A stretch of 62,153 nt of DNA, taken from the IMG/VR virus record IMGVR_UViG_3300025141_000088, positions 1-62,153 of that record, one strand, 5' to 3'. This DNA is from a virus. The notes under the pieces are model-generated. The model had not been told where the DNA came from and searched no databases. It saw only the letters and a list, made by a program, of their open reading frames with translations. Positions 33,274 to 40,585 of the stretch are shown here, piece by piece; the stretch's first letter is position 1; each line of letters opens with the position of its first letter. Both the position numbers and the translations under genes were made by a program.

Positions 33274-33621
33274 ATGAAAAAGACGACGATGCAGAGGGGA
33301 GACTTGGTATGCTTCGAGGGCGATGAGCATGAACTTTTGCTCGGCGTAGGCCTTGTGGTAGATATAAAAGGAAACATTGATGACTTAGCCGATTTCGAAA
33401 GCGCAATCAGAGATTTCTATGACGAGGACGAGTACTGGAAGATGTCTCACATCCTACCTGCCGCCCCAATGATCTTGGTGTTGTGGACAAAATCACCAAC
33501 ATACGAAGAAAGCAACTTTAACCTTTACAATATGGAAAAACTAGGTTATTCTTTTATGTGGGTATATCCCACGGAAGTTAAGGTGATCTCACCGGAGTCA
33601 CTAGAAAAGATAGGAGAGTAG
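33274..33621 (+). CDS. KOW/SH3-like protein, 115 residues
   Basis: Begins KKTTMQRGDLVCFEG and continues LLLGVGLVVDIKG, then an acidic insert and PMILVLWTKS, ending GYSFMWVYPTEVKVISPESL. It is the longest free-standing member of the G-D-L-V family of this phage. The ATG has no ribosome site but is directly preceded by CTATTTACTTTT, which is almost identical to the sequence before the tail-fibre gene at 60708. Function unknown. Confidence 0.65.
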   Translation: MKKTTMQRGDLVCFEGDEHELLLGVGLVVDIKGNIDDLADFESAIRDFYDEDEYWKMSHILPAAPMILVLWTKSPTYEESNFNLYNMEKLGYSFMWVYPTEVKVISPESLEKIGE

Positions 33622-33622
33622 A

Positions 33623-33859
33623 TTGGAAGAAGAAAAACAACCACTTGTTGATAGAAAGACTTTAAACACTTTACAGTTCATGGCCATCATCGCCATGCTG
33701 CTTACGCTCATCACCGGAAACCGCTTGGGTTTCGCCATCGGTACTGGTATGATGTGCGCACTGAAGCTTTTAGCCATGGCCACCTTTGAAGATTCAAAGG
33801 AAGCCATTTTTGCTGCAATCTATGCCGGCCTAACCATTTACTTTTTTATGGAACTATAG
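33623..33859 (+). CDS. Small integral membrane protein
   Basis: 78 residues starting at TTG with AGGAGAG eight bases upstream. Two to three hydrophobic helices: FMAIIAMLLTLITG, LGFAIGTGMMCALKLLAMA and IFAAIYAGLTIYFFM. A holin-like size and layout, but it lies 8 kb from the amidase, so lysis is only one option. Confidence 0.6.
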   Translation: MEEEKQPLVDRKTLNTLQFMAIIAMLLTLITGNRLGFAIGTGMMCALKLLAMATFEDSKEAIFAAIYAGLTIYFFMEL

Positions 33860-33861
33860 AT

Positions 33862-34506
33862 ATGATGAGTCTGTTGAAGAGTCTAGTGAGAATTGGCCTA
33901 CTATTGGCCATACCAATTTCCATACCTGCGAGCAGTTCAGAGATCGCTGACCAATGGCCGGAGACATCCATATTCCACAAGCAAATCACAAGCAAAACCT
34001 GCTCGTCAGTACCAGCCAACAAACTCAACAAGGTGCCCGGATATGATAACACCTTTCAACTCACGGACGATTGCGATTACTTCTACCCTTCTCACACCTC
34101 GTTAGCCCTACATGTTTTTTACATTGAGTGGGTTAATAAATTCAGAGATGATGACGAAGCACTACTCAGGGCCATCAACGATTTGGAGATTGAGTACGGA
34201 ACTTACCAGAGAGTGATCTCTAGAGTCTTCAGCATGGACGGAACCTATCGTCCCAAACAAACTATAATAAACGGCTTGACAGCCCGAGGCGGCAAGTATA
34301 TATTTGTTTGGATTGGAACCGGCGCACACCCAAAGTTAAGTAAAACGTCTCTTGTGCATGAGCTTATACATGTTGCGATCTACGCAGCTAACTGTGGAGA
34401 GCATGGCGACCCCGATCATCTTGGAAATAAGTATGCCGGCTGGACTCACATGCATGTAAAATTGATAGAAGACACGAATGAAATTTTAAAGAGTATGGAC
34501 CTGTAA
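33862..34506 (+). CDS. Secreted zinc metallopeptidase-like protein
   Basis: 214 residues. A signal peptide-like start (LLKSLVRIGLLLAIPISIPASSS) is followed by a domain with KTSLVHELIHVAIYAANCGEHGDPDH. HELIH is the HExxH zinc site, and the downstream H/E/D residues may add the third ligand. It is probably exported to the periplasm or medium. Peptidoglycan peptide or surface protein cleavage is possible. The ribosome site is weak. Confidence 0.65.
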   Translation: MMSLLKSLVRIGLLLAIPISIPASSSEIADQWPETSIFHKQITSKTCSSVPANKLNKVPGYDNTFQLTDDCDYFYPSHTSLALHVFYIEWVNKFRDDDEALLRAINDLEIEYGTYQRVISRVFSMDGTYRPKQTIINGLTARGGKYIFVWIGTGAHPKLSKTSLVHELIHVAIYAANCGEHGDPDHLGNKYAGWTHMHVKLIEDTNEILKSMDL

Positions 34507-34524
34507 GTTAAGGAGGAGGTTAAA

Positions 34525-34803
34525 ATGCAAAAAAACATTGTTTTAGGCGTTAACGACGCCATGGCCCAAGAGCAGACAAAAAACGATAAACCGGTGAATA
34601 CTGCCCACCGTAGCGAAGAATTCTTGGCTTTGAGAGATGATATCGCATCACTCAAGCAAGAGAACTCTCTTTTTGCGGCCGCAGTAGAGGAAATGCGACT
34701 GCAGAACGAAGAATTGAAGAATAAAATTGATAAATTAATTTCTAGCTCTTCTGTAAGAAAGAAAAAAAAGAAGACCAATAACAAGCAAGAAACGGGAAAA
34801 TAA
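34525..34803 (+). CDS. Coiled-coil protein with lysine-rich tail
   Basis: 92 residues with a leucine-heptad region (LRDDIASLKQENSLFAAAVE, MRLQNEELKNKIDKLI) and a tail RKKKKKTNNKQ. AAGGAGGAGG is a very strong ribosome site. A DNA- or RNA-binding dimer is possible from composition; no family recognised. Confidence 0.6.
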   Translation: MQKNIVLGVNDAMAQEQTKNDKPVNTAHRSEEFLALRDDIASLKQENSLFAAAVEEMRLQNEELKNKIDKLISSSSVRKKKKKTNNKQETGK

Positions 34804-34805
34804 AA

Positions 34806-35099
34806 ATGAGTATCAAAACGCTGCTTTCAGAGAAGGCTAAAGAATCACAGAAAAGAACAAAAGAGATGCAGGGCATGACCGAAGCAGCCTCCGCACTTTC
34901 TGAAAAGATCGTGGAGGAATACTGCACCAAAGTTTACGACGTCGCAAGCGCCGGCGCCGAATGTTATTTTTTTGATATGAAAGATTATAATCAGGCCACC
35001 ATATCGAAAGTGTCTATCGACATGAAGACTAAGTTGGGCGATGTGTTGGTTATAGTTTCCCCTCGAGGCATTGAGGCGAACTGGAAAATGACTGATTAG
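34806..35099 (+). CDS. Unknown 97-residue protein
   Basis: Helical N-terminal half (LLSEKAKESQKRTKEMQGMT) and a C-terminal half that may be beta (KLGDVLVIVSPRGIEANWKM). No known motif. Two bases after the coiled-coil gene, so co-transcribed. Confidence 0.6.
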   Translation: MSIKTLLSEKAKESQKRTKEMQGMTEAASALSEKIVEEYCTKVYDVASAGAECYFFDMKDYNQATISKVSIDMKTKLGDVLVIVSPRGIEANWKMTD

Positions 35100-35108
35100 G
35101 GGTTTGCA

Positions 35109-35327
35109 GTGCTAGAGAGAGGAGATCTCGTTCGAGGAGTGAAACCTTGGAACGAGGGCACAATCATAGGTATTGTACTGAGAGAGAAGAAATTACTTTC
35201 CCTTGGAGGACCCTCGTCCTTTAAGGTGCATTGGATAAATTCTTCGGACAACAAAATGACACAAAAGCCAACATTCTTAACTTGGGAAGTGGCCACATCA
35301 GTGGAGAAGATTCAAAATGAGTACTAA
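35109..35327 (+). CDS. KOW/SH3-like protein
   Basis: 72 residues from a GTG start with AGGGG upstream. LERGDLVRGVKPWNEG, TIIGIVLREKKLLSLG, FKVHWINSSDNK and a final WEVATSVEKIQ follow the G-D-L-V family pattern. It overlaps the next gene by 11 bases. Function unknown. Confidence 0.65.
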   Translation: MLERGDLVRGVKPWNEGTIIGIVLREKKLLSLGGPSSFKVHWINSSDNKMTQKPTFLTWEVATSVEKIQNEY

Positions 35328-35610
35328 AGAAGATGACGAGATTCTTAGAATAAACGTGGAAAAAATAGCAAACGATCCCGGCGAATGGGTTGCATCCCCA
35401 AAGAACGATCTTATTATATTACAGAGCGCAATATTCCAGTCAATTTTCAACTATATCAATATGGCCGCAGAAGACAGCAAACTTGATGTTGCTTATGACA
35501 TGAGCCCAGAGAGGATCATTAACGCCATGCTCAAAAAGACGGAGATCGAAGTGGTTGATGCACTCATAAAGTCTTATAATAAAAGGATTTCCTCACTTTC
35601 CGAGGATTAA
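35317..35610 (+). CDS. Unknown 97-residue protein
   Basis: Helical and acidic (LRINVEKIANDPGEWVASPK, IILQSAIFQSIFNYINMAAE, IEVVDALIKSYNKRISSL). No recognised motif. Starts inside the previous gene. Confidence 0.6.
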   Translation: MSTKEDDEILRINVEKIANDPGEWVASPKNDLIILQSAIFQSIFNYINMAAEDSKLDVAYDMSPERIINAMLKKTEIEVVDALIKSYNKRISSLSED

Positions 35611-35612
35611 GG

Positions 35613-35641
35613 TTGACGGGACTCAAAAAGTGTGTTAGAAT
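35613..35641 (+). promoter_or_regulatory. Extended -10 promoter
   Basis: TTGACG (35613-35618), 17-base spacer, TG-n and TAGAAT (35636-35641). Predicted start about 22 bases before the ATG at 35670, which has GGAGGGA. Confidence 0.7.
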
Positions 35642-35669
35642 CTTACTCGGACGACAAACAGGAGGGATC

Positions 35670-36290
35670 ATGACCAAGGACCGCTTAGACAAACTCATCG
35701 AAGAGAAGAAGAAGGACGCAGACGAAGGTGCATTAGAGTTTCTTCAATCCCTTCGAACCAGCTTGGAGAAATGGGGCGAACTCACAGCCAAACAAACTGC
35801 AGCCTTCGAAAGGATCGAATACCTCTCCTCTGCAGAGGGAAAGGACTATGCAGCAGCATGGCAGAGAGAATTCACCGACGCACTCGCGGACAATGCAAAG
35901 ATTTGCGCTCGATATTACTTAGCGAACCCTCCCTATTTCAACGACCTTGCATCCAAGATTTTATCTAATGATGGTTTTGTCCCAACCGAGAACCAATATC
36001 GCGCCATGTGCGAGAATAAATATACCACAAAAGTCATTAAAGAATATCACAGACCACCAGAGTTTTTAAATGGGGACATTGTGCAGGTGAGGGACAACAG
36101 GTCGATGCCCTACCACCTTTATAGCATCAAGGGGAAACCCTGCGTAGTGATAAACAACAACAGTGGCCACATCACCACTCACGCCAAGGGAGCCAAAATC
36201 TACAAGATCCTCCCATTCGGGCAGCCAAAGCTTTTTGAATGTCAAGAGAGATACTTAAAAAGTCTAAAGCCTCAGAAGAAAAGTGCTTGA
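35670..36290 (+). CDS. Two-part protein with C-terminal KOW/SH3-like domain
   Basis: 206 residues. The N-terminal ~125 are helical (EEGALEFLQSLRTSLEKWG is close to the visible segment; KQTAAFERIEYLSSAEGKDY) and end in a phage-typical ENQYRAMCENKY. The C-terminal part, FLNGDIVQVRDNRSM then GKPCVVINNNSGHITTHAKG and FECQERYLKSL, matches the small G-D-L-V family. This is a fusion form of a domain otherwise free-standing here. Function unknown. Confidence 0.65.
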   Translation: MTKDRLDKLIEEKKKDADEGALEFLQSLRTSLEKWGELTAKQTAAFERIEYLSSAEGKDYAAAWQREFTDALADNAKICARYYLANPPYFNDLASKILSNDGFVPTENQYRAMCENKYTTKVIKEYHRPPEFLNGDIVQVRDNRSMPYHLYSIKGKPCVVINNNSGHITTHAKGAKIYKILPFGQPKLFECQERYLKSLKPQKKSA

Positions 36291-36315
36291 CACTATCTGC
36301 AGACCGTGATATAAT
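36287..36315 (+). promoter_or_regulatory. Consensus extended -10 sigma70 promoter
   Basis: TTGACA (36287-36292), 17-base spacer, TG-n and TATAAT (36310-36315). Nearly identical in layout to the SSB promoter at 5417, including the ATAATAACA downstream. Confidence 0.85.
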
Positions 36316-36343
36316 AATAACACACAAAAAAAAGGAGACTGTT

Positions 36344-36469
36344 ATGAACAGCGAAACAATGAAAGCAGTAAGAGAAGCCGCAGTAACTACTTTGTCCAAA
36401 GGCGCAGACTTAGCGTTCAAGACAACCGTCGTTGTACTTACTCTAAGATTGATGGGAATTTTACAGTAG
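36344..36469 (+). CDS. 41-residue protein behind a strong promoter
   Basis: AAAGGAGA and a consensus promoter make expression likely. The peptide (SETMKAVREAAVTTLSKGAD then LAFKTTVVVLTLRLMGILQ) has an amphipathic first half and a hydrophobic second half that may associate with membrane. Function unknown; strong early expression suggests a host-directed role. Confidence 0.65.
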   Translation: MNSETMKAVREAAVTTLSKGADLAFKTTVVVLTLRLMGILQ

Positions 36470-36498
36470 TAAAGGAAACTACAAAGGAGGAAAAAGAA

Positions 36499-36723
36499 AT
36501 GACTGAAGAAAAGACAAGATTGTTCACAATCACCAGTGTCAAACGTGTCGACAATGGCCTTGAATTCGAATTCGACCTCTCAGACGAATTCGTTGAAAAG
36601 TTCAAAGAAGAGCAGGGACTGAAGAAATGGTCACAGAAACGTTTTGACGCATGGGTAACAGAAAATATTGATGCTATCTCGCAGCTCGCAGGGCTCACGT
36701 CAGCCGAGCCGCCCGTAGAATAG
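36499..36723 (+). CDS. Unknown 74-residue protein
   Basis: Strong AAAGGAGG site. Beta-alpha order: TRLFTITSVKRVDNGLEFEF then EFVEKFKEEQGLKKWSQKRF and ENIDAISQLAGL. No recognised motif. Shares the promoter at 36287. Confidence 0.65.
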   Translation: MTEEKTRLFTITSVKRVDNGLEFEFDLSDEFVEKFKEEQGLKKWSQKRFDAWVTENIDAISQLAGLTSAEPPVE

Positions 36724-36760
36724 AACACCAACCCAACCCATCTTTAGAAGGGGCCCCCAA

Positions 36761-36937
36761 GTGAAGATAGCAGAACAGGCATTGCTTGATGAGATGATCA
36801 CGCACAGCATTAAAGCATTTACGGAAGAAGATACCGGCAAGAGAGAATATCACAGAGAAATGTATCAGGTTACAAAGCGTGTCTTGTGGGAGTGTGTCGA
36901 AGAAAACCGGAGAGCAGGAAATGACAAAGACTCTTGA
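36761..36937 (+). CDS. Unknown 58-residue protein
   Basis: GTG start with AGAAGGGG upstream. Charged helical peptide (EQALLDEMITHSIKAFTEED, YHREMYQVTKRVLWECVEEN). It overlaps the transglycosylase gene by 17 bases in another frame. No recognised motif. Confidence 0.5.
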   Translation: MKIAEQALLDEMITHSIKAFTEEDTGKREYHREMYQVTKRVLWECVEENRRAGNDKDS

Positions 36938-37370
36938 ATATGGTGCAATTACGATTCTGCTGGCCTTCACAAGCGTTCAGGAGCGGCTGATAAAACAGAT
37001 TACGCCCATCATCGTCAAGGAAGCCCAAGCACAAGGGCTTGAGCCAGAGATGGTTGCCGCAGTTATTCAGGTGGAGTCCAGTTGGTATCCGCGAGCAGAG
37101 AGCGAAGCTGGAGCATGCGGTCTTATGCAAGTGATCCCTAAATGGAACCCCAAGCCAGATGGTACACTCTACACCTGCGAGGAGCTTAAAGATCCAGCAA
37201 CGGGGATCAAAGCGGGGACAACAGCCCTGCGCCGCTGGCTAGACAGAGCTTCAGGAGACATGCATCTTGCCCTCTGCGCCTACAACGCCGGAAACACCTG
37301 TTTTAAGAAGATGCGAACAAATTATGTACGGCGCGTTATGAATGTTTACCACACCATAACCGAAAAATGA
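36921..37370 (+). CDS. Lytic transglycosylase (SLT domain)
   Basis: Cleaves peptidoglycan glycan strands. 149 residues: an N-terminal hydrophobic segment (YGAITILLAFTSV) that may be a signal-anchor, then the SLT core AAVIQVESSWYPRAESEAG with the catalytic glutamate in VESSW, GACGLMQVIPKW, GTTALRRWLDRASGD and the ALCAYNAGNTCF motif. The ATG at 36921 follows GCAGGA. It may act at DNA entry or help the amidase at 24.9 kb in lysis. Confidence 0.85.
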   Translation: MTKTLEYGAITILLAFTSVQERLIKQITPIIVKEAQAQGLEPEMVAAVIQVESSWYPRAESEAGACGLMQVIPKWNPKPDGTLYTCEELKDPATGIKAGTTALRRWLDRASGDMHLALCAYNAGNTCFKKMRTNYVRRVMNVYHTITEK

Positions 37371-37378
37371 ACACAAGC

Positions 37379-37407
37379 TTGACTTATTTTTGGTTTCATG
37401 ATATAAT
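37379..37407 (+). promoter_or_regulatory. Extended -10 promoter of the restriction-modification pair
   Basis: TTGACT (37379-37384), 17-base spacer, TG-n and TATAAT (37402-37407), giving a leader of about 56 bases before the ATG at 37470. Confidence 0.8.
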
Positions 37408-37469
37408 GGAAGAAAGTGATCCCACGCACCCTGCGCGGTAATCTTTTCAACACCTTAGAGGGAGTATTC

Positions 37470-38273
37470 ATGGGATATGCAACGGATGGAAGAAGTCACG
37501 CAAACGGCACTGGAGGAGAAGCAAGTGTTATTAAACAGATTAATAACAACAAGCTCCTTAGTGATCACCTCGGTGGAGGCACAGCAATTCAACTGGGAGG
37601 GACAAAGAACGTCGCAGACATAATCGTCTCAGGGATCAAAAAAGAGGTCAGTGTCAAGACATATACCGGCGCCTCGGGCACCACCGACATTATAAACACT
37701 ACTCGATTTGAAGATTACATCGAGTCATACCCTGAGTTAAACGAACTCCGATTTTACATTGACCTCGTGCGAGGCGCCTACTCCGACACTGAAATGTCGA
37801 AGGCTGAAGCCAGACCAGTCATCGACAGTGTTCGCAAGGTAATACAAGAAAAGTCTAACGCGGCACTCGAAGCCCTTAATTCAAGATTGGCCACTGCACT
37901 GTTGCATCGAGCTATCAAGACTAGACTTCCCATGGGGCTGGAGACTATTGTAAATCACATACCATCTGGAAAATTATATGCATACGACTCAGGCAATCAC
38001 CCCGTTCACAACGTGGCTGCTGTTTATGCTAAGCGCGTCAGGGCAAAAGGATCTCGCATGTTGATGGAATCTTCAACGGACGAATACACAGGATTCCGCC
38101 TCCGATTCGCTTTGAACAATGGTGTCGGCGCCCTTCTTGCAGGAGAGAAGTGGTCATCCAATAAGTCTAGCTCTCTAACTTTCAAGCTTCAGTATGAATC
38201 TAATGATAAGGTATTGGAGACTCTTGAGCAACAGGGGCTTTTGAAAACATTCGAGGTAATAAAGAATGATTAA
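37470..38273 (+). CDS. Putative PD-(D/E)xK restriction endonuclease
   Basis: 267 residues. The order E17 (GGEASVIKQ), GGTKNVADIIVSG with D50, and KKEVSVKTY with K63 resembles the nuclease core of phage endonucleases with a GGTKN-xxDI-VSxK pattern. The remaining ~200 residues show no further motif. It overlaps by 8 bases a DNA methyltransferase of the beta class, the layout of a type II restriction-modification system. Such a system in a phage could cut competing or host DNA. The ATG has GAGGGAG upstream. Activity is inferred. Confidence 0.6.
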   Translation: MGYATDGRSHANGTGGEASVIKQINNNKLLSDHLGGGTAIQLGGTKNVADIIVSGIKKEVSVKTYTGASGTTDIINTTRFEDYIESYPELNELRFYIDLVRGAYSDTEMSKAEARPVIDSVRKVIQEKSNAALEALNSRLATALLHRAIKTRLPMGLETIVNHIPSGKLYAYDSGNHPVHNVAAVYAKRVRAKGSRMLMESSTDEYTGFRLRFALNNGVGALLAGEKWSSNKSSSLTFKLQYESNDKVLETLEQQGLLKTFEVIKND

Positions 38274-39249
38274 ACAAGGAAACGCACTCGAACTCTTACA
38301 AGAGCTAGAAGAATCTTCTATCGCAACCGCTTACTTTGACCCTCCCTTTAATACGGGGAGGGACTTTGCCCTCGACTCTTCAACCGATGGGAAGAAAGTA
38401 AAGTTCTCAGACAAATGGGACAGTGACGAAGCTTACCAGCAGTTCATTGATCCTGTCGTGTCTGAGCTTGCAAGAGTCTTGAAGCCTGACGGTTCTTTGT
38501 TTTTTCATATCTCTGCTGCCGAGATGTTCATTCCTGAGTTGGTTTGCAGGAGACATTTTAAAAACGTAAAGCCCATCTTCTGGAAGAAGTCACGCTCAAA
38601 GAACAACGTGAAGAAGAAGTTGGGAGCAACCATCGATGTTATCTTCCAATGCTCCGCAGCTAAGGAGCCAAAGTTTAATCCAGTCTATCAACCACTGGAC
38701 GCATATTACTTAGAGAATTCATATAAGAACAAAGATGACCGAGGTTACTATGCCCTTGGACACCTTGTCAACGGTCGCACTCGAACCATCGACCCTGCAG
38801 ACGACAGCGCAAAGTCAGAAGATAAGCAGCGCCTGTATTCCTACGAACACACCGACGGTCGTGTGTGGACCCCACCCAACGGCTGGAGATTGTCGAAGAC
38901 CTCTCTCTTAGAGTTGATCGAGGTGAAGCGAGTTCATTTTCCATTGGGAAAAGGAAATTTATATAGAAAGATTTATAAACATGAATCGAAGGGCAAGCCA
39001 GCAACAGACTTGTGGGATGATATCCATTCAATAGCGCAGGGAAGTGAAAGGTTCTACCCAACACAGAAGCCAGACAAGCTACTAGAGAGAATCATAGAGA
39101 TGTCCTCAGACCCCGGCGACACAGTACTAGATCCTATGGCTGGTTCTGGGACAACACCTGCAGCTGCCCGACGTTTAGGTCGAAAGTATATTGCATTCGA
39201 TCTCAGCGAAGAGGCAATCAGGGTCATGAAAGAAAAGAGAGAACTGTGA
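38266..39249 (+). CDS. Beta-class DNA methyltransferase (N6-adenine or N4-cytosine)
   Basis: 327 residues. The catalytic motif AYFDPPFNTGRDF comes first (DPPF at ~25-28). A large target-recognition region follows (NNVKKKLGATIDVIFQ, GYYALGHLVNGRTRTI, WTPPNGWRLSK). The SAM motif VLDPMAGSGTTPAAARRLG is near the C-terminus, then YIAFDLSEEAI. Motif IV before motif I defines the beta group. Pairing with the preceding nuclease suggests it protects phage DNA from it. Confidence 0.88.
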   Translation: MIKQGNALELLQELEESSIATAYFDPPFNTGRDFALDSSTDGKKVKFSDKWDSDEAYQQFIDPVVSELARVLKPDGSLFFHISAAEMFIPELVCRRHFKNVKPIFWKKSRSKNNVKKKLGATIDVIFQCSAAKEPKFNPVYQPLDAYYLENSYKNKDDRGYYALGHLVNGRTRTIDPADDSAKSEDKQRLYSYEHTDGRVWTPPNGWRLSKTSLLELIEVKRVHFPLGKGNLYRKIYKHESKGKPATDLWDDIHSIAQGSERFYPTQKPDKLLERIIEMSSDPGDTVLDPMAGSGTTPAAARRLGRKYIAFDLSEEAIRVMKEKREL

Positions 39250-39332
39250 TGTTGGATATTGTGATCTGGTTTGTATCGGCTTGCTTTATAACAGGAATGT
39301 TCCTGCTATCCTTGAGCACTTACGTTCAGTAG
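39249..39332 (+). CDS. 27-residue membrane micro-protein
   Basis: Starts in the TGATG overlap with the methyltransferase stop. Almost the whole peptide is a transmembrane helix (DIVIWFVSACFITGMFLLSL). Function unknown. Confidence 0.5.
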   Translation: MLDIVIWFVSACFITGMFLLSLSTYVQ

Positions 39333-39340
39333 GAATTGCT

Positions 39341-39517
39341 ATGATTGCCTGTATTTGCAATGGGTTGAAAACCAGCGACATAAAAGATATTTGTGATTCG
39401 TGCCAGACCGAAGAAGAGTTTACGGAGTGTCTGAATCTAAAGCTGCGATCAAAGAGTTGCCTTACCTGTTATCGTAACCTAGTTGAGAGCTATGAGAAGA
39501 AAAAGACGAATGAATAA
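39341..39517 (+). CDS. BFD-like [2Fe-2S] ferredoxin domain protein
   Basis: 58 residues. IACICNGLKTSDIKDICDSC begins with C-x-C-N-G, as in bacterioferritin-associated ferredoxin, and KSCLTCYRNLVES gives C-x2-C about 35 residues later, the BFD spacing. The intervening helix-turn-helix length fits. Bfd passes electrons to bacterioferritin to release iron, so a phage copy could mobilise host iron or redirect redox. The ATG at 39341 follows AGGAAT. Binding of a cluster is inferred. Confidence 0.6.
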   Translation: MIACICNGLKTSDIKDICDSCQTEEEFTECLNLKLRSKSCLTCYRNLVESYEKKKTNE

Positions 39518-39556
39518 TTCACAACTCGTAAATTTTAGACTTGCAGCATATTTACC

Positions 39557-39585
39557 TTTACAGAGTCTGAATTCTGTGATAGGAT
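39557..39585 (+). promoter_or_regulatory. Extended -10 promoter giving a leaderless transcript
   Basis: TTTACA (39557-39562), 17-base spacer, TG-n and TAGGAT (39580-39585). Predicted +1 falls on 39592, the first base of the ATG. The motif TATTTACCTTTA at 39549-39560 overlaps the -35. Confidence 0.6.
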
Positions 39586-39591
39586 AGTGTT

Positions 39592-39879
39592 ATGGAAGAT
39601 AATAAATACTTTTACGAAGGAGAGTATAAAGAGGCAACTCAGCGAGCCACCTCCTTAGAACGACAATTAGTAAAAAAAGATGAAGAAATTAGAAAACAAG
39701 AACTGCTCCTCGAAGAGTTATACAAGCTCGTATATCATAAGAGAGCATGGCTTACCTTGAGCGACGACAACATACTGGGGCTACAGAAGGTCGTGGGAAA
39801 ACTCCCACCGGAGGATCAGCATATAATGCCAAAGACTTCAGGAGAATACGACACCACCGACGATCCCTGGGGAATTTAA
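39592..39879 (+). CDS. Unknown 95-residue coiled-coil protein
   Basis: No ribosome site; the promoter places +1 at the ATG, so it is probably leaderless. Charged helix (EYKEATQRATSLERQLVKKD, EEIRKQELLLEELYKLVYHK) then an acidic tail ending DDPWGI. No recognised family. Confidence 0.6.
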   Translation: MEDNKYFYEGEYKEATQRATSLERQLVKKDEEIRKQELLLEELYKLVYHKRAWLTLSDDNILGLQKVVGKLPPEDQHIMPKTSGEYDTTDDPWGI

Positions 39880-39880
39880 T

Positions 39881-40021
39881 ATGACAATGAACGACATTAT
39901 CGAAGCCATCACCAGTTTGATGGTGGTCACAATAATTAATTTTGTGGTTGTAACCAGTGTGACAATTGGTATTCTCTATACGATTGACAAGATCAGGGAC
40001 TCTAAAGAGAAAGAGGAATAA
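39881..40021 (+). CDS. 46-residue membrane protein
   Basis: Starts after the preceding TAA. One long transmembrane helix (LMVVTIINFVVVTSVTIGIL) and a charged C-terminus (DKIRDSKEKEE). Function unknown. Confidence 0.5.
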   Translation: MTMNDIIEAITSLMVVTIINFVVVTSVTIGILYTIDKIRDSKEKEE

Positions 40022-40027
40022 TTTTAG

Positions 40028-40102
40028 GCTGGTGTGGCTCAACGGTAGAGCTTCTGTTTTGTAATCAGAGGGTTGTGGGTTCGATTCCCTCCGCCAGCTC
40101 CA
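40028..40102 (+). tRNA. tRNA-Thr (TGT)
   Basis: Acceptor GCTGGTG pairs with CGCCAGC (one G-T). D-arm GCTC/GAGC is intact. The anticodon loop TTTGTAA gives TGT. The T-loop is TTCGATT, and TCCA follows with encoded CCA at 40100-40102. A T-T mismatch closes the anticodon stem and another lies in the T-stem, so it is slightly degenerate but probably functional. Confidence 0.85.
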
Positions 40103-40107
40103 TTTTT

Positions 40108-40167
40108 GGGGGAACCGTAGCGGGTACGACGGTACTTGTATTGCCGGTTCAATTCCGGCATCCCCTT
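40108..40167 (+). pseudogene. Degenerate tRNA remnant, probably tRNA-Thr (TGT)
   Basis: About 60 bases, too short for a tRNA. Acceptor strands GGGGGA/TCCCCT, a D-arm-like CGTA-GCGGG-TACG, an anticodon arm CGGTA-CTTGTAT-TGCCG (TGT) and a perfect T-arm GCCGG-TTCAATT-CCGGC can be drawn, but the anticodon 3' strand and T-stem 5' strand share the bases GCCG. A deletion between GCCG repeats that removed the variable region explains this. No CCA is encoded. An unusual functional RNA is the alternative. Confidence 0.5.
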
Positions 40168-40214
40168 TGTTTTTGTGTGTAAATTCCTAGCGTTCCTGCT
40201 ATTTATAAACGTGC

Positions 40215-40290
40215 GGGGGATTAGCTCAGCTGGGAGAGCGTCGGCTTTGCAAGCCGGATGTCGTCGGTTCGATCCCGACATCCTCCACCA
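40215..40290 (+). tRNA. tRNA-Ala (TGC)
   Basis: Acceptor GGGGGAT with ATCCTCC (one G-T), D-arm GCTC/GAGC, anticodon loop CTTTGCAAG giving TGC, T-arm GTCGG-TTCGATC-CCGAC and encoded ACCA end. All stems are intact. It ends 18 bases before the lipoprotein gene. Confidence 0.93.
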
Positions 40291-40308
40291 TTTCCGAAAG
40301 GAAAACAA

Positions 40309-40581
40309 ATGTTAAATAAAATACCTATGGTTCTGTTGCTGCTGTTATCATCATGCGGCGCCGAACTGTTCGTTGCTGATGACGAAGATCCTCGATACTG
40401 TGCCCATGAATACCCTGTCGATGCAGCTCCTGACTTCTGCGAATCCTCTTCGTGGGGTGACTGCTGCAGCTGGGAAGATGTAGAGACTGACGATGGCGTT
40501 TGCCGTCTTGATTACTGCGTAGCATATGAAGATCCAAAGTGCAACTGGAGTCTTCAGTATCAAGATTGCGTAGAGGAGTAG
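40309..40581 (+). CDS. Small cysteine-rich lipoprotein
   Basis: 90 residues. A lipoprotein signal (MVLLLLLSSCG, lipobox LSSC) is followed by an acidic region with eight or nine cysteines (YCAHEYP, DFCESSSWGDCCSWED, VCRLDYCVAYEDPKCNW), probably disulfide-bonded in the periplasm or on the surface. Phage lipoproteins often block superinfection; that role is inferred. GAAAGGAAAA gives the ribosome site. Confidence 0.75.
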   Translation: MLNKIPMVLLLLLSSCGAELFVADDEDPRYCAHEYPVDAAPDFCESSSWGDCCSWEDVETDDGVCRLDYCVAYEDPKCNWSLQYQDCVEE

Positions 40582-40585
40582 CGGC

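Noticed and set aside
40039-40308. Minus-strand frame with GAGGGNRTHN-like sequence
   Set aside because: Antisense artefact of the tRNA cluster.
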